Assembly: GCA_050700835.1 (NCBI GenBank)
Contig: JBOHDX010000038.1
Span: 1 to 30,710 of the forward strand
Direction of reading: 5' to 3'
DNA length: 30,710 bases
Source of the DNA: JBOHDX01 sp050700835
Lineage (GTDB): Bacteria > Actinomycetota > Actinomycetes > Propionibacteriales > Nocardioidaceae
The translations under genes and the position numbers were made by a program. Positions 7,864 through 14,951 of this stretch are shown in pieces; within the stretch, counting starts at the first letter, position 1, and each line of letters starts with the position of its first letter. The notes below the pieces were generated by a model, which was not told the origin of the DNA, made no database searches, and worked only from the letters and a program-made list of their open reading frames with translations.

Positions 7864-8252
7864 GCGGCCGCGCGCGCGGCCCGCCGGCCGAAGCCGCCGC
7901 GTCCCCACACCAGCCAGGCGACCCCCAGCCACAGCAGCGGGAACGGTGGTACGCCGTGCGCCATCATGGCGACGCTGACGCCGAGGACGACGAAGAGCAC
8001 GGGCACAAGGATCCCGTTGGGTCGGGTGCGCCCCCGCCAGTGCCCTGACTGCTGGCGAGGCTCAGGTGGCGTCGGGGGCAGGTCGGCGACCAGCGGGCCC
8101 AGCTCGTCGACGTGGACCGCGTGGTACGTCTGGTCGATCCGCTCGTGCATCTCCTCCACGGTGAGCCGCCCCTCGGCATGGGCCTCGCGGATCGTCTCGG
8201 CAGTGCGGTCCCGCTCCGCGTCACTGGCGCGGAGTCGTGCAGTTGTGGTCAT
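7812..8252 (-). CDS. DUF1707 (SHOCT-like) membrane protein
   Basis: A 146-residue protein. The N-terminal DUF1707 domain (about 5-58) reads RASDAERDRTAETIREAHAE, then GRLTVEEMHERIDQTYHA. This is followed by a Pro-rich linker, two hydrophobic segments (ILVPVLFVVLGVSVAMMAHG, then FPLLWLGVAWLVWG) and a basic Ala/Arg-rich tail. Such proteins are common near PadR regulators in actinobacteria; their job is unknown. TAGGAG with 6-nt spacing precedes the ATG at 8252. It follows padR after 9 bp in the same direction, so they form an operon. The last 17 codons overlap the converging gene's 3' end. Confidence 0.84.
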   Translation of the reverse strand: MTTTARLRASDAERDRTAETIREAHAEGRLTVEEMHERIDQTYHAVHVDELGPLVADLPPTPPEPRQQSGHWRGRTRPNGILVPVLFVVLGVSVAMMAHGVPPFPLLWLGVAWLVWGRGGFGRRAARAAAQAGAAARVGGAGSSLR

Positions 8253-8261
8253 GGTGCGCTC

Positions 8262-8912
8262 CTAGGTCTGGGTGTCGTCACCGGCCAGCAGCCGGTAGAG
8301 GTTGCGGCGCGTTTGTTCGAGCAGGTCGGCGGCTTGCTCGCGTTGCGTGTCGTTGCCGGCGGCTGCCACCTGCATGGCGGCCGCACCGACGGCGCCGACC
8401 AGGCCGATGAAGTCGCGGAGGTACTCGTTGCTGGTGTCGTCGTCGTGCGTCCACAACGCGTCGAACTCGTCGGACCGCTCGGTGTATTCGGCGCGGCCGG
8501 CGTCGGTGAGGGAGAAGCTGCGGCGACCCTCGGCCTCGCTGGCCTGCACCAGACCTTCGTCCTCCAGGGCGCTCAGGGTGGGGTAGACCGACCCGGGGCT
8601 CGCCCGCCACGCGCCGTCGCTTCGGTTCTGGATCTCCCGGATCAACTGATAGCCGTGCATCGGCTCGGAGGCCAGCAGGCCGAGCACGGCGAGGCGTACG
8701 TCGCCGCGGCCGCGTCGCCGAGATCCGCGTCCCTGGGCGCCAGCCATCCAGGGCGGACCGCCGGCGAAGTCGTCGCGCATCCACGGCGGTCCGCCGTGTC
8801 GGCGCTGCCCGTGTCCGGGGCGGCGGCCGCCCTTGCGGGTGTTCTCGGCGAAGCCGCGGGCCAGGCGCTCGGGCCAGTCCGGACCTCCGGGGAAGTCGTG
8901 TGGGGGTGTCAT
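8262..8912 (-). CDS. PadR-family transcriptional regulator
   Basis: A 216-residue winged-helix repressor. The N-terminal 70 residues are a Gly/Arg/Pro/Trp-rich extension with two GGPPWM repeats (GGPPWMRDDF and GGPPWMAGAQ). The PadR domain then follows: DVRLAVLGLLASEPMHGYQL, IQNRSDGAWRASPGSVYPTL and SALEDEGLVQASEAEGRRSF, an almost canonical signature. The C-terminal helices resemble the PadR dimerisation arm. GGAGA with 7-nt spacing supports ATG 8912; the open frame upstream to 9986 is antisense to glnA and not real. It heads an operon with the DUF1707 gene and probably represses its own promoter through the dyad at 8951-8992. Confidence 0.9.
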   Translation of the reverse strand: MTPPHDFPGGPDWPERLARGFAENTRKGGRRPGHGQRRHGGPPWMRDDFAGGPPWMAGAQGRGSRRRGRGDVRLAVLGLLASEPMHGYQLIREIQNRSDGAWRASPGSVYPTLSALEDEGLVQASEAEGRRSFSLTDAGRAEYTERSDEFDALWTHDDDTSNEYLRDFIGLVGAVGAAAMQVAAAGNDTQREQAADLLEQTRRNLYRLLAGDDTQT

Positions 8913-8950
8913 GTTCTGTCTCCGATCGTTGGATGCCTGTATCGGGCCCA

Positions 8951-8992
8951 TATCGTGACTGTATCTCGACCAGTCTCGATACGTCAACGATA
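8951..8992. promoter_or_regulatory. Candidate PadR operator, 42-bp dyad
   Basis: A symmetric arrangement centred at 8971.5: TATCGT (8951-8956), GTATC (8961-8965), GATAC (8978-8982) and ACGATA (8987-8992). A further half-site TATCGTGA at 8993-9000 repeats 8951-8958. This AT-rich cluster stands out in the high-GC background. It lies 39 nt upstream of padR and 61 nt upstream of glnA, so binding could affect both. PadR autoregulation is common in the family; that this is its site is inferred. Confidence 0.6.
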
Positions 8993-9014
8993 TATCGTGA
9001 TACGGCAGAAGCGG

Positions 9015-9030
9015 GAAACACCTCCGTAAC
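9015..9030 (+). promoter_or_regulatory. GlnR-like half-site pair upstream of glnA2
   Basis: GAAAC (9015-9019) and GTAAC (9026-9030) are separated by exactly 6 nt. The actinobacterial nitrogen regulator GlnR binds alternating GTnAC and GaAAC half-sites spaced by 6 nt. The second half-site also forms part of a small hairpin, CTCCGT-AAC-ACGGAG (9022-9036). Only one pair is present rather than the full double box, so this is tentative. Confidence 0.35.
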
Positions 9031-9053
9031 ACGGAGTGCGGGAGACTGGCCCC

Positions 9054-10391
9054 ATGGGCAAGCAAGAGGACTTCGTGCTGCGGGCGCTCGAGGAGCGCGA
9101 CGTGCGGTTCGTCCGGCTGTGGTTCACCGACGTGCTCGGGTCGCTGAAGTCGGTCGCCGTGGCGCCGGCGGAGCTCGAGGCGGCCTTCGACGAGGGGATC
9201 GGCTTCGACGGCTCGGCGATCGAAGGGTTCGCGCGCGTCTACGAATCCGACATGCTGGCCAAGCCCGACCCGTCGACGTTCCAGATCCTGCCCTGGCGGG
9301 GTGAGGGTCCGGCGACGGCGCGGATGTTCTGCGACATCACCATGCCCGACGGTGGCGCGTCGTACGCCGATCCCCGATATGTGCTCAAGCGGACCCTCGC
9401 CCGGGCCGCGGACCTGGGCTTCACGTTCTACGTGCATCCCGAGATCGAGTTCTACCTGTTCAAGGGCGCCCCGATCATCGGTCAGGCACCGGTGCCGGTG
9501 GACAGCTCCGGCTACTTCGACCACACCGCGCAAGGCATCGGGCAGGACTTCCGGCGTGAGGTCATCACGATGTTGGAGGGCATGGGCATCTCGGTGGAGT
9601 TCAGCCACCACGAGGGCGGCCCCGGCCAGCAGGAGATCGACCTGCGCTACGCCGATGCCCTGTCCACTGCCGACAACATCATGACGTTCCGCGTCGTGGT
9701 GCGCGAGGTCGCCTTGAGCCAAGGCATCTACGCGTCGTTCATGCCCAAGCCGTTCACCGAGCAACCGGGGTCCGGCATGCACACGCACATGTCGTTGTTC
9801 GAGGGGGACCGCAACGTCTTCTTCGAGGCAGGCGCCGAGTATCAGCTGTCCAAGGTCGGACGGTCGTTCATCGCCGGCGTCCTGCAGCATTCCGCGGAGA
9901 TCACCGCGGTGACCAACCAGTGGGTCAACTCCTACAAGCGCCTCGTCGGCGGGGGAGAGGCGCCGTCCTACGTCTGCTGGGGCCACAACAACCGCTCGGC
10001 GCTGGTGCGGGTGCCGATGTACAAACCGGCCAAGGGCCAGTCCACCCGGATCGAGTTCCGTTCCATCGACGCCGCCTGCAACCCCTACCTCGCGTACGCC
10101 CTGCTCGCCGCCGCGGGTCTCAAGGGGATCGCGGAGGGGTACGAGCTGCCGCAGGAGGCCGAGGACGACGTCTGGTCGTTGACCGACCGGGAGCGCCAGT
10201 CACTCGGGATCGCCCCGCTGCCGCACAACCTTGACGCGGCGATCAAGCTGATGGAGAGCAGCGAGCTCGTCGCCGAGACGCTCGGCGAGCATGTCTTCGA
10301 CTTCTTCCTGCGCAACAAGCGGTCCGAGTGGAGGGACTACCGCCGACAGGTGTCCCAGTTCGAGCTCGACCGGATGCTGTCGGTCCTGTGA
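9054..10391 (+). CDS. glnA2: Glutamine synthetase family protein, GlnA2 type
   Basis: A 445-residue type I glutamine-synthetase-family enzyme very close to mycobacterial GlnA2. Motifs run in order: FVRLWFTDVLG (19-29), FDGSAIEGFARV (51-62), the metal-site EIEF (130-133), HHEGGPGQQEIDLRYADAL (185-203), GSGMHTHMS (239-247), NSYKRLVGGGEAP (292-304) and RIEFRS (332-337). The adenylylation loop NLYDLP of GlnA1 is replaced by DVWSLT, with Trp374 where the tyrosine would be, so this protein cannot be controlled by GlnE at that site. Some GlnA-like proteins act on polyamines or other amines rather than ammonia, so glutamine synthesis is likely but not certain. ATG 9054 has GGGAG about 10 nt upstream. 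glnE follows in the same direction. Confidence 0.93.
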   Translation: MGKQEDFVLRALEERDVRFVRLWFTDVLGSLKSVAVAPAELEAAFDEGIGFDGSAIEGFARVYESDMLAKPDPSTFQILPWRGEGPATARMFCDITMPDGGASYADPRYVLKRTLARAADLGFTFYVHPEIEFYLFKGAPIIGQAPVPVDSSGYFDHTAQGIGQDFRREVITMLEGMGISVEFSHHEGGPGQQEIDLRYADALSTADNIMTFRVVVREVALSQGIYASFMPKPFTEQPGSGMHTHMSLFEGDRNVFFEAGAEYQLSKVGRSFIAGVLQHSAEITAVTNQWVNSYKRLVGGGEAPSYVCWGHNNRSALVRVPMYKPAKGQSTRIEFRSIDAACNPYLAYALLAAAGLKGIAEGYELPQEAEDDVWSLTDRERQSLGIAPLPHNLDAAIKLMESSELVAETLGEHVFDFFLRNKRSEWRDYRRQVSQFELDRMLSVL

Positions 10392-10401
10392 TCGTGGCAG
10401 T

Positions 10402-10423
10402 GCCCATACGATGCCCATACGAT
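10402..10423. repeat. 11-bp perfect tandem duplication between glnA2 and glnE
   Basis: GCCCATACGAT occurs twice without a gap (10402-10412 and 10413-10423), just after the glnA2 stop. TACGAT half-sites recur with an 11-bp period, about one helical turn, so a regulator could read both on one face. It may equally be a neutral slippage event. The rest of the 121-bp gap holds the probable glnE promoter. Confidence 0.75.
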
Positions 10424-10500
10424 CCCTAGCCGTTGACGGTGTCGCGTCGCCGCAGATGACTCGAGGCCGCGCGAGTGGTCGGGGGCGTGCGGTGGTGGCC

Positions 10501-10506
10501 TAGCCT
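10501..10506 (+). promoter_or_regulatory. Probable -10 box of glnE (leaderless)
   Basis: TAGCCT ends 6 nt before the ATG of glnE and fits the TAnnnT consensus at leaderless spacing. There is no strong ribosome-binding site (only CTGGA directly before ATG). This suggests that glnE has its own promoter besides any read-through from glnA2. Confidence 0.4.
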
Positions 10507-10512
10507 GCTGGA

Positions 10513-13461
10513 ATGGCAGCCGACTCGACCCGCACGGGATCGCCGGGGGCACGGCTCGCCCGCCAGGGATACCAGGACCCCGACGCCACCAAGGTCCACC
10601 TCGACCGCCTCGGGCCACTCGATGCGGACACCGTCGACGCGTGGGCACGGGTGCCAGATCCGGACCTGGCGGTGGCGTCGCTGGCGGAGATCGCCGCGCG
10701 CGACCCGACCGTCGTCGACGCGTTGTCCACCGACAGGGGACTGCGTCGCCGCCTCGGCGCCGTGCTGGGCACCAGCGCTGCCCTCGGCGACTACCTCGCC
10801 AGTCACCCGCACCTGTGGCACGAGCTGGCCGGCAACGACCTCGGGGGTCCTGCCCCCGACGACGAGGCCCTCCGCACCACCGTGCTGGACGTCCTCGGGC
10901 GGGCTCGGTCCGACGAGTCGGCCGTGGATGCGCTCCGGGTCGAGTACCACCGGCGTCTGCTCCGGCTCGCCGCGCGGGACCTGACCGAGGACTGGCCTGT
11001 CGACCGGGCCGGACTCGCGCTGTCCGACCTTGCCGGTGCCACGTTGGACGGAGCCCTGGCCATCGCCCGTCGGCGGGTCGGCCAACCGGCTGAATCCTGC
11101 CGGCTGGCCGTGGTGGCGATGGGCAAGGCGGGTGGGCGCGAGCTCAACTACGTCAGTGACGTCGACGTGGTGTTCGTCGGCGAGCCGGTCGACGGCGCCG
11201 ACGAGGCGGAGGCCCTGCGTACCGGCAACCGACTGGCCTCGCACCTGATCCGGATCTGTTCCGCGCACACCCCCGAGGGCACCATCTGGCAGGTCGACGC
11301 AGCGCTGCGTCCGGAGGGCAAGGCCGGCCCGTTGGCACGCACGCTTGCGAGCCATCGCGCCTACTACGAGCGGTGGGCCAAGACCTGGGAGTTCCAGGCG
11401 CTCCTGAAGGCGCGCCCGGTGGCCGGGGACCTGGCCTTGGGCCGCGACTACGTCGAGGCGCTCGCGCCGCTGGTGTGGCAGGCGTCCACGCGCCCCGACT
11501 TCGTCGCCGATGTGCAGGCGATGCGGGTGCGCGTGGTCGATCACATCCCCGCCGACCAGCTCGGCCGGGAGCTGAAGCTGGCACCTGGCGGTCTGCGCGA
11601 CGTCGAGTTCGCGGTGCAGCTGCTGCAGCTCGTGCACGGCCGTGCCGACCCGAGGTTGCGGGAGCGCGGAACCCTTCCGGCACTGGAGGCTCTGACCGCC
11701 CACGGCTACGTCGGCCGCGACGACGGGGCCTCGCTGGCGCAGGCGTACCGGTTCCTGCGTGCGTTGGAGCACCGCATCCAGCTGTTCCAGCTGCGGCGTA
11801 CCCATCTGCTGCCCGACGACAACCGAGACCGTCGCCGGCTCGGCCGGAGCCTCGGCTTCCATGCGGACCCCGTCGCCGAGCTCGACACGGAGCTCAAGCG
11901 GCAGAGCCGCGAGGTGCGGCGGCTGCACGAGAAGCTGTTCTATCGGCCTCTGCTGTCGGCCGTGGCGGCGCTGCCGGGCTCGGGGCTGCGACTGACGCCG
12001 GACGCCGCGCGGGAGCGGCTGACCGCGCTGGGCTACGCCGACCCTCGCGCCGCCCTGGCACACCTCGAGTCGCTGACGTCAGGGGTGTCGCGCCGGGCCG
12101 CGATCCAGCGTCAGCTGCTGCCGGCGATGCTGTCGTGGTTCGCGGAGGCACCGGACCCGGACGCGGGGCTGCTGGCCTTCCGCAAGGTGTCGGAGTCGCT
12201 CGGCTCGACCCATTGGTACCTGCGACAGCTGCGTGACGAGGGCGAAGGCGCGCAACAGCTCGCCACGGTGCTCGCGTCCAGCCAGTACGCCACCGGCCTG
12301 ATCATGGGCGCGCCCGTGTCAGTGGCCATGCTCGGCAAGCGCGACGAGCTGCGCCCGCGCAGCCGAGAGCAGCTGAGCAGCGAGATGACGGCCGCGGTGC
12401 GCCGGCACACCGACCCGCAGGAGGCGATCCGTGCGGTCCGGGCGATGCGCCGCCGCGAGCTGGCCCGCACGAGCATCGCCGACGTCCTCGGACTGCTCGA
12501 CGTCGAGGCGGTCGGGGATGCGCTCACCGACCTGACGATCGCCACTCTCCAGGGGGCGCTGGCGGCCGCGACGGCCGCGGTCGAGGCGGAGCGCCGGCAC
12601 GTTCTGCCGACGCGGATGGCGATCGTGGCCATGGGGCGGCTCGGTGGCCGGGAGATGTCCTACGGCAGCGATGCCGACGTGCTGTTCGTGCACATCCCCG
12701 TCTCCGGCTCGCAGGAGAAGGACGCGACCGATGCGGCCTCGGCGGTGGCGCAGGAGCTGCGGCGGATGCTGGCGGCCCCGGGCGACGACCCTCCGCTGCC
12801 GGTGGACGCCGGGCTGCGCCCGGAGGGCAAGGACGGATCGCTGGTGCGAAGTCTCGCGTCCTACGCCGCGTACTACGCCCGCTGGTCGAAGGCGTGGGAA
12901 GCGCAGGCGCTGCTCCGGGCGGACCCGGTGATCGGTGACCCCGAGCTGTGTCAGCGGTACGCCGCGCTGATCGACCCGCTCCGGTGGCCCGAACGCGGCA
13001 TCGCAGAGCACGACGTGACGGAGATCCGGCGGATCAAGGCGCGAGTCGACGCAGAGCGCCTGCCCCGCGGCGCGGACCCGGCCACCCATCTCAAGCTCGG
13101 CCGAGGTGCGCTGGCCGACATCGAGTGGTCGGTCCAGCTGCTACAGCTGCGTCACGCCCATGAGATCGAGGGGTTGCGGACGCCGCAGACGCTCCCGGCG
13201 CTGGCCGCTGCGGTCCAAGCGAGGTTGATCGACGAGCCGGACGGCGCGGCGCTCGCGGCGGCGTGGCGGCTGGCCAGCAAGCTGCGCAACGCGATCGTGC
13301 TGGCCCGCGGCCGTGGGTCGGACTCGCTGCCGCGCGACCCGCGCAGTCGGGCTGCGGTCGCGCACCTGCTGAGGTACGCCACCCCGGACGCGATGGTCGA
13401 CGACTACCGGCGTACCACGCGACGCGCGCACGCCGTGGTCGAGCGGATCTTCTGGGGGTGA
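10513..13461 (+). CDS. glnE: Bifunctional glutamine synthetase adenylyltransferase/adenylyl-removing enzyme
   Basis: Switches the main glutamine synthetase off and on by adding or removing AMP on a tyrosine. The full-length 982-residue protein has two nucleotidyltransferase domains, each followed by a helical bundle. The N-terminal site reads LAVVAMGKAGGRELNYVSDV with D216 and D218; the C-terminal site reads AIVAMGRLGGREMSYGSDAD with D720 and D722. The first helical part contains GRELKLAPGGLRDVEFAVQL and the second ATHLKLGRGALADIEWSVQL, both typical. It lies directly downstream of glnA2, whose adenylylation tyrosine is missing, so its substrate should be a GlnA1 encoded elsewhere. No frameshift or damage is visible. 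Confidence 0.97.
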   Translation: MAADSTRTGSPGARLARQGYQDPDATKVHLDRLGPLDADTVDAWARVPDPDLAVASLAEIAARDPTVVDALSTDRGLRRRLGAVLGTSAALGDYLASHPHLWHELAGNDLGGPAPDDEALRTTVLDVLGRARSDESAVDALRVEYHRRLLRLAARDLTEDWPVDRAGLALSDLAGATLDGALAIARRRVGQPAESCRLAVVAMGKAGGRELNYVSDVDVVFVGEPVDGADEAEALRTGNRLASHLIRICSAHTPEGTIWQVDAALRPEGKAGPLARTLASHRAYYERWAKTWEFQALLKARPVAGDLALGRDYVEALAPLVWQASTRPDFVADVQAMRVRVVDHIPADQLGRELKLAPGGLRDVEFAVQLLQLVHGRADPRLRERGTLPALEALTAHGYVGRDDGASLAQAYRFLRALEHRIQLFQLRRTHLLPDDNRDRRRLGRSLGFHADPVAELDTELKRQSREVRRLHEKLFYRPLLSAVAALPGSGLRLTPDAARERLTALGYADPRAALAHLESLTSGVSRRAAIQRQLLPAMLSWFAEAPDPDAGLLAFRKVSESLGSTHWYLRQLRDEGEGAQQLATVLASSQYATGLIMGAPVSVAMLGKRDELRPRSREQLSSEMTAAVRRHTDPQEAIRAVRAMRRRELARTSIADVLGLLDVEAVGDALTDLTIATLQGALAAATAAVEAERRHVLPTRMAIVAMGRLGGREMSYGSDADVLFVHIPVSGSQEKDATDAASAVAQELRRMLAAPGDDPPLPVDAGLRPEGKDGSLVRSLASYAAYYARWSKAWEAQALLRADPVIGDPELCQRYAALIDPLRWPERGIAEHDVTEIRRIKARVDAERLPRGADPATHLKLGRGALADIEWSVQLLQLRHAHEIEGLRTPQTLPALAAAVQARLIDEPDGAALAAAWRLASKLRNAIVLARGRGSDSLPRDPRSRAAVAHLLRYATPDAMVDDYRRTTRRAHAVVERIFWG

Positions 13462-13469
13462 CGCGGGGG

Positions 13470-13754
13470 TCAGGAGGCGACCGGCGCGGCCGCGAGGCCG
13501 GCGCGCTCGCCGGTCGTCAATCCGCCCCAGACGCCGTAGGGCTCCTTGACCGCGAGTGCATGGCGAAGACACTGGTCGATGACCGGGCACCTGGCGCAGT
13601 AGCTCTTGGCGGCGTTCTCGCGGGCGCGTCGGCGTGGACCACGCTCGGACTCCGGGGAGAAGAACACCTCAGGGTCGGCCTTCATGCATGAGCCGCTGTA
13701 CTGCCATTCGTACACGTCCATCAGGGGCAGGGGGAGTCGGGCGATGTTGGCCAT
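13470..13754 (-). CDS. WhiB-family iron-sulfur transcription factor
   Basis: A 94-residue Wbl protein, probably a [4Fe-4S]-binding partner of the housekeeping sigma factor. The four cluster cysteines are C23, C53, C56 and C62 (SGSC, then YCARCPVIDQC). The GVWGG turn at 74-78 and the segment HALAVKEPYGVWGGLTTGER resemble the WhiB3/WhiD branch, as do the upstream WQYSGSC and FFSPESERGPRR. I cannot assign a number with confidence. GGAGA with 7-nt spacing precedes the ATG at 13754. It converges with glnE (8-bp gap) and diverges from the MerR-type regulator, with a 196-bp AT-richer promoter region between. Confidence 0.95.
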   Translation of the reverse strand: MANIARLPLPLMDVYEWQYSGSCMKADPEVFFSPESERGPRRRARENAAKSYCARCPVIDQCLRHALAVKEPYGVWGGLTTGERAGLAAAPVAS

Positions 13755-13782
13755 CTGAGTGTCTCCGAACGCAATCAGCGGA

Positions 13783-13821
13783 AAGTTAAAAGCGTTTCGA
13801 AACTTACTCAGAACTTACTCA
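13783..13821 (-). promoter_or_regulatory. whiB promoter region with direct repeats
   Basis: On the minus strand TGAGTAAGTT occurs twice with an 11-bp period (13801-13810 and 13812-13821 on the plus strand as AACTTACTCA). It is followed by the palindrome TTTCGAAA (13795-13802) and a possible -10 box TAACTT (13783-13788). The repeats would fall on or just upstream of the -35 position, a good place for an activator or repressor. This AT-rich cluster is unusual here. Which protein binds it is not visible; autoregulation is only one possibility. Confidence 0.45.
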
Positions 13822-13950
13822 AACTGCAAGGGCCAATCCGGCGTTCAGGGCATAATTTTCCGCCAACCCGACATACCCGGGGACAGCCCGGCATGCCGGC
13901 CGGACACGTTCGGGTCGCAGCCTCGGCGGGTCCGGACGACAATCGACCGT

Positions 13951-14922
13951 ATGCAGGAGCGCGGAAGTGACGGCGCTGACTCGGCCGTCGATCTCGGGGA
14001 CAACCAGCGCGCTGGCTCGGACGGACTGCTATGGGGTGTGGGAGCGGTGTCGAGCCGGCTGGGAATCGCCACGCCGACCCTGCGCACCTGGGACCGCCGC
14101 TACGGTCTGGGGCCCTCCATCCGCACCGAGGGGGGTCACCGCCGCTACACCGAGACCGACGTGGCCAGGGTGGCAATGATGAGCCGGTTGATCGAGTCCG
14201 GCGTGTCCGCCGCGGACGGGGCGACCTCCGCGGCCGCCACTGCTCCCGACGCCCTGACCGGGTCCGCCGAACACCGCAGGCCCATCGCGATCGCCGGGCG
14301 CAGCAGCAGGTCGCTGGTGGCCACCATCGTGCGCTCGGCCTGCGAGCTCGACGCGCACGCACTGAGCCGCACCTACGCCAGCGTCCTGGATCGTCGCGGC
14401 GTCGTTTCCGGCTGGATGCATGTGATGACCCCGGCTCTGCGCGAGATCGGCCGGCTGTGGGGCACCGGTGAGCTCGGGGTGGAGAGCGAGCACCTGGCCA
14501 GCGAGCGCCTTGCCACCGAGCTGCGCGCGTTCGTGCACCGCTACGAGCCGCGGCGCACCGGCCCCCCGGCGGTGCTGCTGGCCAGTGCCCCCGGCGAACA
14601 ACACTCGCTGCCGTTGCTGGCCCTCGAGGCAGCACTCGCGGAGCGGCGGATCTCCTGCTTCGCCCTCGGCCCCCGCACGCCCGCGACGGCGCTCGCGCGC
14701 GCGATCGAGCTCAGCAATCCTCGCGTGGTGTTCCTGTGGGCCACGATGCAGCGGGCGCGGACGGAGCCGTTGCTCGTCAGCCTCGCCGACGACGCGCTGC
14801 GTACCATCCTGATCGGCGGACCGGGGTGGCAGGTCTCGGCGGACGACCTGCCGGAGGAGGCCGAGCAGGTGGACGACCTGTCCGAGACGGTGGGCCGGAT
14901 CGGCGAGCTCGTCGGCGCCTGA
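13951..14922 (+). CDS. MerR-type regulator with B12-binding domain (CarH/LitR-like)
   Basis: A 323-residue regulator. Residues 27-85 form a MerR winged helix (VGAVSSRLGIATPTLRTWDR, RYGLGPSIRTEGGHRRYTET). The middle part is the four-helix bundle that caps cobalamin, with the exact W-x9-E-H motif of CarH: W170, E180, H181. The C-terminal Rossmann-like B12 domain has ASAPGEQHSLPLLALEAALA, where H218 sits at the cobalt-ligand position of the ExHxxG motif; the usual Gly is Pro221. Proteins of this class bind adenosylcobalamin in the dark, repress DNA as tetramers and release it on illumination. It converges with the lipid operon at 14935-18226, which resembles known LitR/CarH targets. There is no ribosome-binding site; a weak -10 (GACAAT) 7 nt upstream suggests a leaderless start. 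Confidence 0.88.
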   Translation: MQERGSDGADSAVDLGDNQRAGSDGLLWGVGAVSSRLGIATPTLRTWDRRYGLGPSIRTEGGHRRYTETDVARVAMMSRLIESGVSAADGATSAAATAPDALTGSAEHRRPIAIAGRSSRSLVATIVRSACELDAHALSRTYASVLDRRGVVSGWMHVMTPALREIGRLWGTGELGVESEHLASERLATELRAFVHRYEPRRTGPPAVLLASAPGEQHSLPLLALEAALAERRISCFALGPRTPATALARAIELSNPRVVFLWATMQRARTEPLLVSLADDALRTILIGGPGWQVSADDLPEEAEQVDDLSETVGRIGELVGA

Positions 14923-14924
14923 CC

Positions 14925-14951
14925 GGCGAGCCACTCAGGCCGGCGCTCGCC
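14925..14951. terminator. Possible bidirectional terminator hairpin
   Basis: GGCGAGC (14925-14931) pairs with GCTCGCC (14945-14951) across a 13-nt loop. It sits between the convergent merR-type gene and the cfa-like gene, overlapping the last codons of the latter. No T-run follows, as is common in high-GC actinobacteria. Confidence 0.4.

Noticed and set aside
8912..9986. Upstream extension of the padR frame on the minus strand
   Set aside because: It is antisense to glnA2, has no protein-like composition, and a good ribosome-binding site supports the start at 8912.
13759..13950. Longer N-terminus for the MerR-type regulator
   Set aside because: The added residues would come from the AT-rich promoter region shared with whiB and are not protein-like; the MerR domain is complete from 13951.
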